A DNA stretch of 5,466 bases from NCBI GenBank assembly GCA_947177005.1, contig CAMWSZ010000237.1, forward strand, positions 1-5,466, written 5' to 3'. Below, piece by piece: positions 1 to 5,466 of the stretch (its first letter is position 1; every line of letters starts with the position of its first letter). A program made the position numbers and the translations under genes. The DNA comes from an uncultured Clostridia bacterium (GTDB lineage: Bacteria; Bacillota; Clostridia; Oscillospirales; Oscillospiraceae). Below the pieces are notes generated by a model. The model did no database searches and was not told the DNA's origin. It was given only the letters and a program-made list of their open reading frames with translations.

Positions 1-1
1 G

Positions 2-1768
2 CCGTGGAATCCCAACCGTCTGGAGCAGCGGTTCGGACGGATTCACCGTATCGGACAAACAGAGGTATGCCATCTGTGGAATCTCGTGTCTCCGGAAACC
101 CGTGAAGGAATGGTATACAGCCGCCTGCTGGAAAAACTGGAGCAGGAACGCGAGACGCTGCACGGCAAAGTCTTTGATGTTCTCGGTAAAGTAACGTTTA
201 ACAACAAATCTTTGCGGGAACTGCTGATCGAGGCTGTACGCTATAATAATCGGGAGGATGTAAAGCAGCGGCTTTTTGCTGTAGTGGACCGTTCGCTGGA
301 CAGGGCCGCGCTGGAAAAACTTCTGGACGAGAACGCGCTGGCAGAGAATGCTATAGACGCACATCAGGTCATGACGATCCGTGAAGATATGGAGCGTATG
401 GAGGCCCACCGGCTCCAGCCGCATTTTATCGAATCCTTCTTTCTTGAGGCGTTCCAAAGCGCAGGCGGGAGAATCCGTCCGCGGGAAAAAGGCCGCTATG
501 AGATTACCCACGTACCCTTCGCCGTCCGGAACCGCGATATGCAGATCGGGTCCGGTACGCCTGTGCTGCCACGGTATGAGCGTATCTGTTTTGACAAAGT
601 GTACTGCAGCGTACAGGGAAAGCCGCAAGCAGATTTAATTGCGCCCGGACATCCGCTTTTAGAGGCTGTCATTGACCTGATCCGGGAACGTAATACGGAT
701 ACCCTGAAACGCGGCGCAGTGTTTATTGACGATAACGATTTCGGCACAGAGGCAAGGCTTCTGTTTTATATCGAGGACTCCGTACAGGATGGCGTGGTCC
801 TCCCCAACGGTAATAAACGGGTCATCTCCAAGAATATCCGATTTGTGGAGCTGAAAGAGGACGGCTCCGCATCCAACGCCGGATATGCGCCCTATTTGGA
901 CTATCGGGCCGCCGAAGAGAAGGAACAGTCCGCAGTCCGAACTTTTCTGGACAGTCAGGATTGGCTCAAAGAAAATGTGGAGGATCTGGCTGTTGACTAT
1001 GCCATTTCGGAGATCATTCCCGCCCATGTTTCGGAAGTGCGCGAGCGTACAAACAGGCGTGTTGACAAGACAATCAAAGCTGTCAAGTTGCGTTTGACTG
1101 CTGAAATACAGTATTGGGATTTTCGGGCAAGTGATCTGAAAATAAAAGAAGCAGCTGGCAAAAGCAACGCCAAACTCAATTCCGATATGGCTTCCCGCCG
1201 AGCGGACGATTTGCAGGCAAGGATGCAGAAACGTCTGGCGGATCTGGAACTAGAAAAGCACGTTTCCGCTATGCCGCCGGTGATTGCAGGCGGTGCGCTC
1301 GTGATTCCCCGCGGACTATTGGACAAGCTGATGGGCAGGCCGGCGTCTTTTACTGCGGATGCCGCGGCACGGCGCAGCATCGAACTTGCCGCCATGAAAG
1401 CGGTCACAGAGATTGAGGCAGGACTAGGATTTTTACCACGCGATGTAAGTGCAGAAAATGCCGGATATGATATTGAATCCAGAATCCCGGAAAAACTGCG
1501 CGGTCCGGACGGTGATTCTTTGCGCTTCATAGAGGTTAAGGGACGGTGCAAAGGTGCGGACACTGTGACCGTGACCAAAAATGAGATACTAACCGCCCTC
1601 AATCAGCCGGAAAAGTTTATTCTGGCTATTGTCGAGGTGGACAATGACAGAAATCATGTGGTATACTTAAAACACTTAGCTTTTGCACAACCGGCTTTTG
1701 CTACAGTGAGCGAGACCTTTAATACTATAAAACTAATCAACAATTCGGAAATTGTGTTAGAAAGGTAA
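2..1768 (+). CDS. SNF2-type helicase with DUF3883 C-terminal domain, 5'-truncated by window edge
   Basis: This is the C-terminal 588 residues of a superfamily-2 (SNF2-like) DNA helicase/translocase; the frame is open to the first base, so the true start and the Walker motifs lie upstream. The first visible codons read WNPNRLEQRFGRIHRIGQ, which is helicase motif VI with the arginine finger (QRxGRxHRIGQ). A long helical region follows; around visible residues 360-445 it carries family-like patches (QYWDFRASDL, SRRADDLQARMQKRL, ALVIPRGLLDKLMG). The last ~130 residues look like DUF3883: GYDI (D490), then FIEVKG (E511, K513), then TVTKNE, a spacing resembling the D...ExK core of PD-(D/E)XK nucleases. 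A GTG at 86 would give a shorter 560-residue product, but it lies just after motif VI and is not a credible start. The stop is 4 bp before the methylase gene, so the two are very probably co-transcribed. Family assignment is firm. Nuclease activity and a role in phage defense are inferred. Confidence 0.93.
   Translation, partial: PWNPNRLEQRFGRIHRIGQTEVCHLWNLVSPETREGMVYSRLLEKLEQERETLHGKVFDVLGKVTFNNKSLRELLIEAVRYNNREDVKQRLFAVVDRSLDRAALEKLLDENALAENAIDAHQVMTIREDMERMEAHRLQPHFIESFFLEAFQSAGGRIRPREKGRYEITHVPFAVRNRDMQIGSGTPVLPRYERICFDKVYCSVQGKPQADLIAPGHPLLEAVIDLIRERNTDTLKRGAVFIDDNDFGTEARLLFYIEDSVQDGVVLPNGNKRVISKNIRFVELKEDGSASNAGYAPYLDYRAAEEKEQSAVRTFLDSQDWLKENVEDLAVDYAISEIIPAHVSEVRERTNRRVDKTIKAVKLRLTAEIQYWDFRASDLKIKEAAGKSNAKLNSDMASRRADDLQARMQKRLADLELEKHVSAMPPVIAGGALVIPRGLLDKLMGRPASFTADAAARRSIELAAMKAVTEIEAGLGFLPRDVSAENAGYDIESRIPEKLRGPDGDSLRFIEVKGRCKGADTVTVTKNEILTALNQPEKFILAIVEVDNDRNHVVYLKHLAFAQPAFATVSETFNTIKLINNSEIVLER
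1759..1765 (+). promoter_or_regulatory. Ribosome binding site of the methylase gene
   Basis: AGAAAGG sits 7 bases before the ATG at 1773 and lies inside the last codons of the helicase gene, just before its TAA. It supports the ATG at 1773 as the start. With only 4 bp between stop and start, translational coupling to the helicase is likely. Confidence 0.65.
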
Positions 1769-1772
1769 TCAA

Positions 1773-4475
1773 ATGGCGAAAAAACTGATTGAAGTTGCTT
1801 TGCCCCTGGAGGCTATCAATAGAGAAGCTGCCTATGAAAAAATGCCAGGAATTGGGCCACATCCAAGAGGATTGCATTTATGGTGGGCTAGACGCCCATT
1901 TACTGCTGCACGTGCTGTAATTTGGGCATCATTGGTGGATGACCCATCTAGCCATCCAGAGCAGTTTCCTACCGAGGAGGAACAGAATGCTGAGCGAGAA
2001 CGACTTTTTAAGATTCTTAGCAATCTTGTGACCTGGAAAAACTCCAATAATCCAGACGTGTTGGATATGGCAAAAGCAGAAATTATGAAATCTACGGACA
2101 ACAATCCCCCCGCCCTGCTGGACCCTTTTGCAGGTGGCGGAGCTATTCCTCTGGAAGCTCAGCGGCTAGGACTGGAAGCCCATGCCCACGACCTAAACCC
2201 AGTAGCCGTAATGATTAATAAAGCCATGATCGAGATTCCTCCCAAGTTTGCCGGAATGCCACCAGTACATCCGAGAAAAAATGACTTAGACGGCGGTTGG
2301 TCTGGTGCGGCGGGATTAGCGGAGGATGTGCGCTACTACGGCGAGTGGATGAAACAAGAAGCATTTAAGCTAATCGGGCATTTGTACCCAAAAGTAAGAG
2401 ACGAAAAAGGAGAAGAACATAATGTAATTGCATGGATATGGACTCGGACAGTAAAATGTCCAAACCCAGTTTGCGGTTGTGAAATGCCACTTGCTAGAAA
2501 TTTTACTCTTGCCAAGAAAAAGAATAGAGGCGCATATATTCACCCTATTATTGAAGGTAAGAAAATTCACTATAATGTGCAATATGGAACAAGTAAATCT
2601 AAAACAGGAAAGACGTCTCAAGGTGTAAAATTTAAGTGCATTCTATGTGGAAATGCTACTACAGCGGATTATATTAAAGAGCAGGCGTTACAAGGCAATA
2701 TGGGTACAGAAATGATGGCTATTGTTGCTGAGGATGCACATAAAAAGCTTTACTTGTCTCCAGTCGATGAACATATTCAAATAGCACAAATTTCCGCTCC
2801 TGATTGGGTACCACATGGTAATATTATACGTCGCATTTCCGGCGGAACGTGTGTTCCCTACGGGATGGATGAATGGTATAAGCTCTTTACAAACCGTCAG
2901 TTAAATGCGCATACTACATTTAGCAATTTGGTAACTAAAGCTCAAAAACAAGTGCTATTAGATGGCGGCTCAAAGGAATATGCAAAGGCGGTAGGAGTTT
3001 ATTTAGCATTTGCAGTAGATAGACTTGCGGATTTTTCAACATCGGTGTCACGTTGGGCTGTGACAAATGAGAAAGCCATGAACTGTTTCAATAAACAGGC
3101 AATTCCAATGACATGGGATTATCCGGAAGTAAATGTTATGGGTAATTCTGTTGGAAGCTTTTCTCAAATAATTGAATATATATCCACCTGCCTTTGTACA
3201 CTCCCTACGAATGTTCAAAGCGGTATTGCTTTGCAATATGCTGCACAAACTGATTCAGGTTTACGCAATATTATGATTTCTACAGATCCGCCTTATTATG
3301 ATAATATTAAGTATGCTGATTTAGCTGACTTCTTTTATGTGTGGTTACGGCATAGTTTAAAAGAATCCTACCCGGACCAATTTCAAATGATGCTAGTTCC
3401 AAAGAATGAGGAGCTAATTGTTGCACCTTACCGCTTTAGTGGTAGCGTAGAAAGAGCGCGAGACTTTTTTGAAAACGGTATGTTAGAAACTTGTAAACGT
3501 CTCTACACATATGCTCGCGAGGATATTCCTGTTACTATTTATTATGCCTATAAGCAGAGTGAAACCAGCAAGGATCAAACAGCGTCTACTGGTTGGGAAA
3601 CTATGTTATCTGCTATCATCCAAGCTGGTTTTTCCATTACAGGAACATGGCCGCTTAGAACTGAACAAGCATATCGTACTGTTAGTATGAACACCAACGC
3701 TCTCGCCTCATCTATCGTTCTTGTGTGCCGCAAGCGTTCCATAGATGCCCCCATGTGTACCCGCCGCGACTTCATCAATGCTCTCAAGCGGGAACTGAAA
3801 CCCGCCTTGGATAAACTCCAGACCAGCAGCATCGCGCCGGTAGATTTGGCACAGTCGGCCATCGGTCCCGGAATGGGGGTATACTCCCGCTATTCCAAAG
3901 TTCTGGAGGCGGACGGTACGCCTATGAACGTCCGCTCTGCGCTGCAAATCATCAATCAGGAGTTAGACCTGTATTTCAATGAGCAGGACGGCGAACTGGA
4001 CAAGGAAAGCCGGTTCTGTGTGGAGCTGTACACACAGTGCGCGTTTAATAACATCAAATACGGCAGTGCCGACACATTAGCCAGGGCAAAAAATACCAGT
4101 GTGGACAGGCTCCGTGCCGGCGGTATTGTATATGCGGAAAAAGGAACGGTCCGTCTTTTGACCCGCGAGGAAATCCCAACGCCGGTGGACACGAAAAAGG
4201 GAATCTGGCTGCTGACTCAGCAGCTTACCTATGCCATGGAACAGAAAGGCGTAGAAGGTACGGCAAAGATTGTTGCAGAGCTCTCCGCCTCCGAACCGAA
4301 ACAGGCAAAGGCTTTGGCCTACCGTCTGTTTACCATTGCTGACCGGCGGAATTGGACAACGGAAGCGTTTGCCTATAATTCGCTGGTAACTGCGTGGTCG
4401 GAGGTACAGAGCCGGGCGGCAGATTTGGCGGCGGTGTGGGAGCATACGGAACAGGTAACGTGGTTTGAATCCTAA
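1773..4475 (+). CDS. DUF1156 family adenine-specific DNA methyltransferase with zinc ribbon
   Basis: Predicted S-adenosylmethionine-dependent DNA N6-adenine methyltransferase of the COG1743/DUF1156 type, complete at 900 residues. Domain order: the DUF1156 N-terminus (residues 1-60, with KKLIEVALPLEAIN and LHLWWARRPF); motif I for cofactor binding, DPFAGGG (117-123), followed by HDLNPVAVMINK; a zinc ribbon with CPNPVCG (C229, C234; C236 is a spare cysteine) and CILCG (C289, C292); catalytic motif IV DPPY (505-508) in STDPPYYDN; and a helical C-terminal extension of ~250 residues with no motif I recognise. Motif I precedes motif IV with ~380 residues between, which probably hold target recognition. 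The ATG is chosen because DUF1156 begins within five residues of it and a ribosome site precedes it. Codons for residues ~190-640 are markedly AT-rich compared with both ends. In this operon it most likely marks self DNA for a restriction-like defense system. The target sequence cannot be told. A solitary regulatory methylase is unlikely given the neighbours. Confidence 0.95.
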   Translation: MAKKLIEVALPLEAINREAAYEKMPGIGPHPRGLHLWWARRPFTAARAVIWASLVDDPSSHPEQFPTEEEQNAERERLFKILSNLVTWKNSNNPDVLDMAKAEIMKSTDNNPPALLDPFAGGGAIPLEAQRLGLEAHAHDLNPVAVMINKAMIEIPPKFAGMPPVHPRKNDLDGGWSGAAGLAEDVRYYGEWMKQEAFKLIGHLYPKVRDEKGEEHNVIAWIWTRTVKCPNPVCGCEMPLARNFTLAKKKNRGAYIHPIIEGKKIHYNVQYGTSKSKTGKTSQGVKFKCILCGNATTADYIKEQALQGNMGTEMMAIVAEDAHKKLYLSPVDEHIQIAQISAPDWVPHGNIIRRISGGTCVPYGMDEWYKLFTNRQLNAHTTFSNLVTKAQKQVLLDGGSKEYAKAVGVYLAFAVDRLADFSTSVSRWAVTNEKAMNCFNKQAIPMTWDYPEVNVMGNSVGSFSQIIEYISTCLCTLPTNVQSGIALQYAAQTDSGLRNIMISTDPPYYDNIKYADLADFFYVWLRHSLKESYPDQFQMMLVPKNEELIVAPYRFSGSVERARDFFENGMLETCKRLYTYAREDIPVTIYYAYKQSETSKDQTASTGWETMLSAIIQAGFSITGTWPLRTEQAYRTVSMNTNALASSIVLVCRKRSIDAPMCTRRDFINALKRELKPALDKLQTSSIAPVDLAQSAIGPGMGVYSRYSKVLEADGTPMNVRSALQIINQELDLYFNEQDGELDKESRFCVELYTQCAFNNIKYGSADTLARAKNTSVDRLRAGGIVYAEKGTVRLLTREEIPTPVDTKKGIWLLTQQLTYAMEQKGVEGTAKIVAELSASEPKQAKALAYRLFTIADRRNWTTEAFAYNSLVTAWSEVQSRAADLAAVWEHTEQVTWFES
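2345..3690 (+). other. Low-GC block inside the methylase gene
   Basis: Hand counts over 60-base rows give about 60% GC at 2281-2340, 42% at 2341-2400, 37% at 2401-2460, 33% at 2521-2580, 32% at 2581-2640 and 37% at 3241-3300, then 45% at 3661-3720, 57% at 3721-3780 and 55% at 3841-3900. The block uses more ATA, AGA and A/T-ending codons than the flanks, yet the reading frame runs straight through. It covers methylase residues ~190-640, that is the zinc ribbon, the central variable region and the DPPY motif. Boundaries are approximate. Confidence 0.7.
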
Positions 4476-4481
4476 AAATAG

Positions 4482-4489
4482 AGAGGAGA
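4482..4489 (+). promoter_or_regulatory. Ribosome binding site of the ATPase gene
   Basis: AGAGGAGA, a strong Shine-Dalgarno match, lies 8-9 bases before the ATG at 4498 within the 22-bp gap after the methylase stop. It fixes the start of the ATPase gene and suggests independent, efficient initiation. Confidence 0.8.
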
Positions 4490-4510
4490 AATTATCAATG
4501 ACGGATAATT
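4490..4510 (+). promoter_or_regulatory. Small inverted repeat around the ATPase start codon
   Basis: AATTATC (4490-4496) and GATAATT (4504-4510) are perfect 7-base reverse complements separated by 7 bases that contain the ATG. In mRNA this could form a weak, mostly A-U hairpin with the start codon in the loop, directly after the Shine-Dalgarno site. It might modulate initiation or be a protein-binding site; it might also be chance. There is no U-tract, so it is not a terminator. Confidence 0.3.
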
Positions 4511-5466
4511 CGATCAAGATACAGCAAGCGTTTCGCATTCTGCATCCGTTTTTGGCAGGCTATGTGACGCAGGAGCTCAGCCGTGAATATCGTGATAACT
4601 GGTGGCAGGAGGTTTTGAAAACGCTGAACGATCAGGCGCGGGATTTGCCGGATGACGGAAGCTTTGCGTTTCTGGCGGACTCTTTGGATATCGCAAACTG
4701 TTTAAGACTGTTCGACCGTAAGTGGAACGAGATTTTCCGAAAAAAATTGTCCACGGATTACCGGAACTGGGCAAGAGAGCTGATGAGTACCCGCAACAAA
4801 GCGGCGCATATTGGCGGACAGGATTTCAACGATAATGATACCTGGCGGGCGTTGGATACGATGTCCCGTCTGTGTGAGGCGTTTGACGACGAGGCCGCTG
4901 AGGAAATCCGTCAGCTTCTGCGGGAATCACGCTACGGCTCGGCTGATGGTTCTGCTGCGGTAATAGAGGCCGCTGCTGTCCCTGCGCAGGGGAAAAAGAA
5001 AGAAGGCATCTTGAATACAACTCCGTTGAGTGGGCTTCCCTGCTGGCGGGAGATCATGCAGCCGCATCCGGACGTAGCGGAAGGACGCTATAAAAAAGCT
5101 GAGTTTGCCGCAGATCTCGCCCAGGTTGCACGGGGGGAAGGCGCCTTTGAATACCGTGATCCTGTGGAATTTTTTGCGCGTACCTATGTAACTGAGGGAA
5201 TGACGGGACTGTTAGAGCAGGCGATCCGGCGGGTATGCGGCAAGGACGGAGAACCGGTTATTCAGTTAAAGACCGCATTCGGCGGCGGAAAAACCCATAG
5301 TATGCTGGCGCTTTACCATATGCTGCGCGGGAAAGTTTCGATTGAGAAGATTCCCAATATCAAACCTGTATTGAAGCGGGCCGGTATCGCCGCATTGCCA
5401 AAAGCAAATGTTGCGGTGCTGGTTGGCACAGCATTAGATGCCACAAATTCAAAACGGCCCCAGAAT
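4498..5466 (+). CDS. DUF499 family ATPase with N-terminal Swt1-type HEPN domain, 3'-truncated by window edge
   Basis: The first 323 residues of a large predicted AAA-like/P-loop ATPase (COG1483/DUF499 type); the frame is open to the last base and the C-terminal part lies outside the window. Residues ~1-145 match the Swt1-type HEPN domain often found at the front of these proteins: a helical segment (LDIANCLRLFDRKWNEIF, 63-80), then RNKAAH with R99 and H104, the Rx4H signature of metal-independent HEPN ribonucleases. A low-complexity Ala/Lys-rich linker follows (~147-170). The ATPase domain then begins, with the Walker A loop FGGGKTH (K265, T266; bases 5281-5295) followed by SMLALYHML, typical of DUF499. 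Walker B is probably beyond the edge. The ATG at 4498 has a strong ribosome site, and the HEPN domain begins soon after. Its place directly behind the DUF1156 methylase is the usual one for this family. The ATPase role in the defense complex (sensing, loading or translocation) and RNase activity are inferred. Confidence 0.92.
   Translation, partial: MTDNSIKIQQAFRILHPFLAGYVTQELSREYRDNWWQEVLKTLNDQARDLPDDGSFAFLADSLDIANCLRLFDRKWNEIFRKKLSTDYRNWARELMSTRNKAAHIGGQDFNDNDTWRALDTMSRLCEAFDDEAAEEIRQLLRESRYGSADGSAAVIEAAAVPAQGKKKEGILNTTPLSGLPCWREIMQPHPDVAEGRYKKAEFAADLAQVARGEGAFEYRDPVEFFARTYVTEGMTGLLEQAIRRVCGKDGEPVIQLKTAFGGGKTHSMLALYHMLRGKVSIEKIPNIKPVLKRAGIAALPKANVAVLVGTALDATNSKRPQN

Noticed and set aside
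997..1602. A 201-residue open frame on the minus strand.
   Set aside because: It lies wholly inside the helicase/DUF3883 coding region. Its protein is Ser/Ala/Arg-rich with no recognisable motif, and it is best explained as an antisense shadow of GC-rich codons.
86..1768. A 560-residue gene starting at GTG 86.
   Set aside because: The frame is open upstream to base 2 and encodes helicase motif VI immediately before this GTG, so the codon is internal to a longer gene.
4208..4224. A 17-base palindrome, GCTGCTGA-C-TCAGCAGC.
   Set aside because: It lies within the methylase gene and falls on codons for Leu-Leu-Thr-Gln-Gln, where CTG and CAG are complementary. It is explained by codon choice, with no U-tract or intergenic position to suggest a terminator or operator.
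4476..4497. A promoter or terminator between the methylase and ATPase genes.
   Set aside because: The 22-bp gap holds only a Shine-Dalgarno site and half of a small inverted repeat. There is no room for -35/-10 boxes and no stem followed by a T-run.
4077..4538. A 153-residue minus-strand frame crossing the methylase-ATPase junction.
   Set aside because: It overlaps two well-supported genes, has no recognisable domain and would run through the ATPase ribosome site. It is a shadow frame.
2..5466. Class 1 DISARM or BREX as the system identity.
   Set aside because: Both combine helicase, methylase and ATPase-like parts, but the DUF1156 and DUF499 families plus the DUF3883 helicase fit the separate helicase-methylase-ATPase group better, and no DrmA/DrmB or PglZ gene is visible. 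Flanking sequence could reopen this.

Overview
The window is a fragment of one co-directional operon on the + strand. It holds three large genes with almost no non-coding DNA and is cut at both ends. The genes are (1) the C-terminal part of an SNF2/superfamily-2 helicase with a DUF3883-type nuclease-like tail (2-1768, start lies upstream), (2) a complete 900-residue DUF1156-type adenine-specific DNA methyltransferase with an internal zinc ribbon (1773-4475), and (3) the first 323 residues of a DUF499-type P-loop ATPase that starts with a Swt1-family HEPN domain (4498 to the window end, stop lies downstream).

Helicase + DUF1156 methylase + DUF499 ATPase is a recurring gene set in prokaryotic defense islands. 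As I recall, it was noted in genomic surveys of defense islands and later named Hma (helicase, methylase, ATPase) in a defense-system classification; I could not look this up. The likely job is anti-phage or anti-plasmid defense. In that reading the methylase marks self DNA at adenines, and the helicase and ATPase, with their nuclease-like domains (DUF3883 and HEPN), act on unmarked invaders or on RNA. No mechanism can be read from sequence alone.

The genes are tightly packed: 4 bp between the first two and 22 bp between the second and third, each downstream gene with its own Shine-Dalgarno sequence. No promoter, terminator, tRNA, rRNA, CRISPR array or insertion sequence is visible, and no stretch over 300 bases lacks a gene.

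Base composition is uneven. Most of the window is about 50-60% GC in hand-counted 60-base rows. The middle of the methylase gene (about 2345-3690) drops to about 32-42% and then returns to about 55% without breaking the reading frame. This suggests that the core of the methylase, including its zinc ribbon and catalytic DPPY motif, was exchanged by recombination.

Purine-rich Shine-Dalgarno sites, mid-range GC and general codon use fit a bacterium such as a mid-GC member of the Bacillota (Clostridia), but this is weak evidence because such systems transfer widely.
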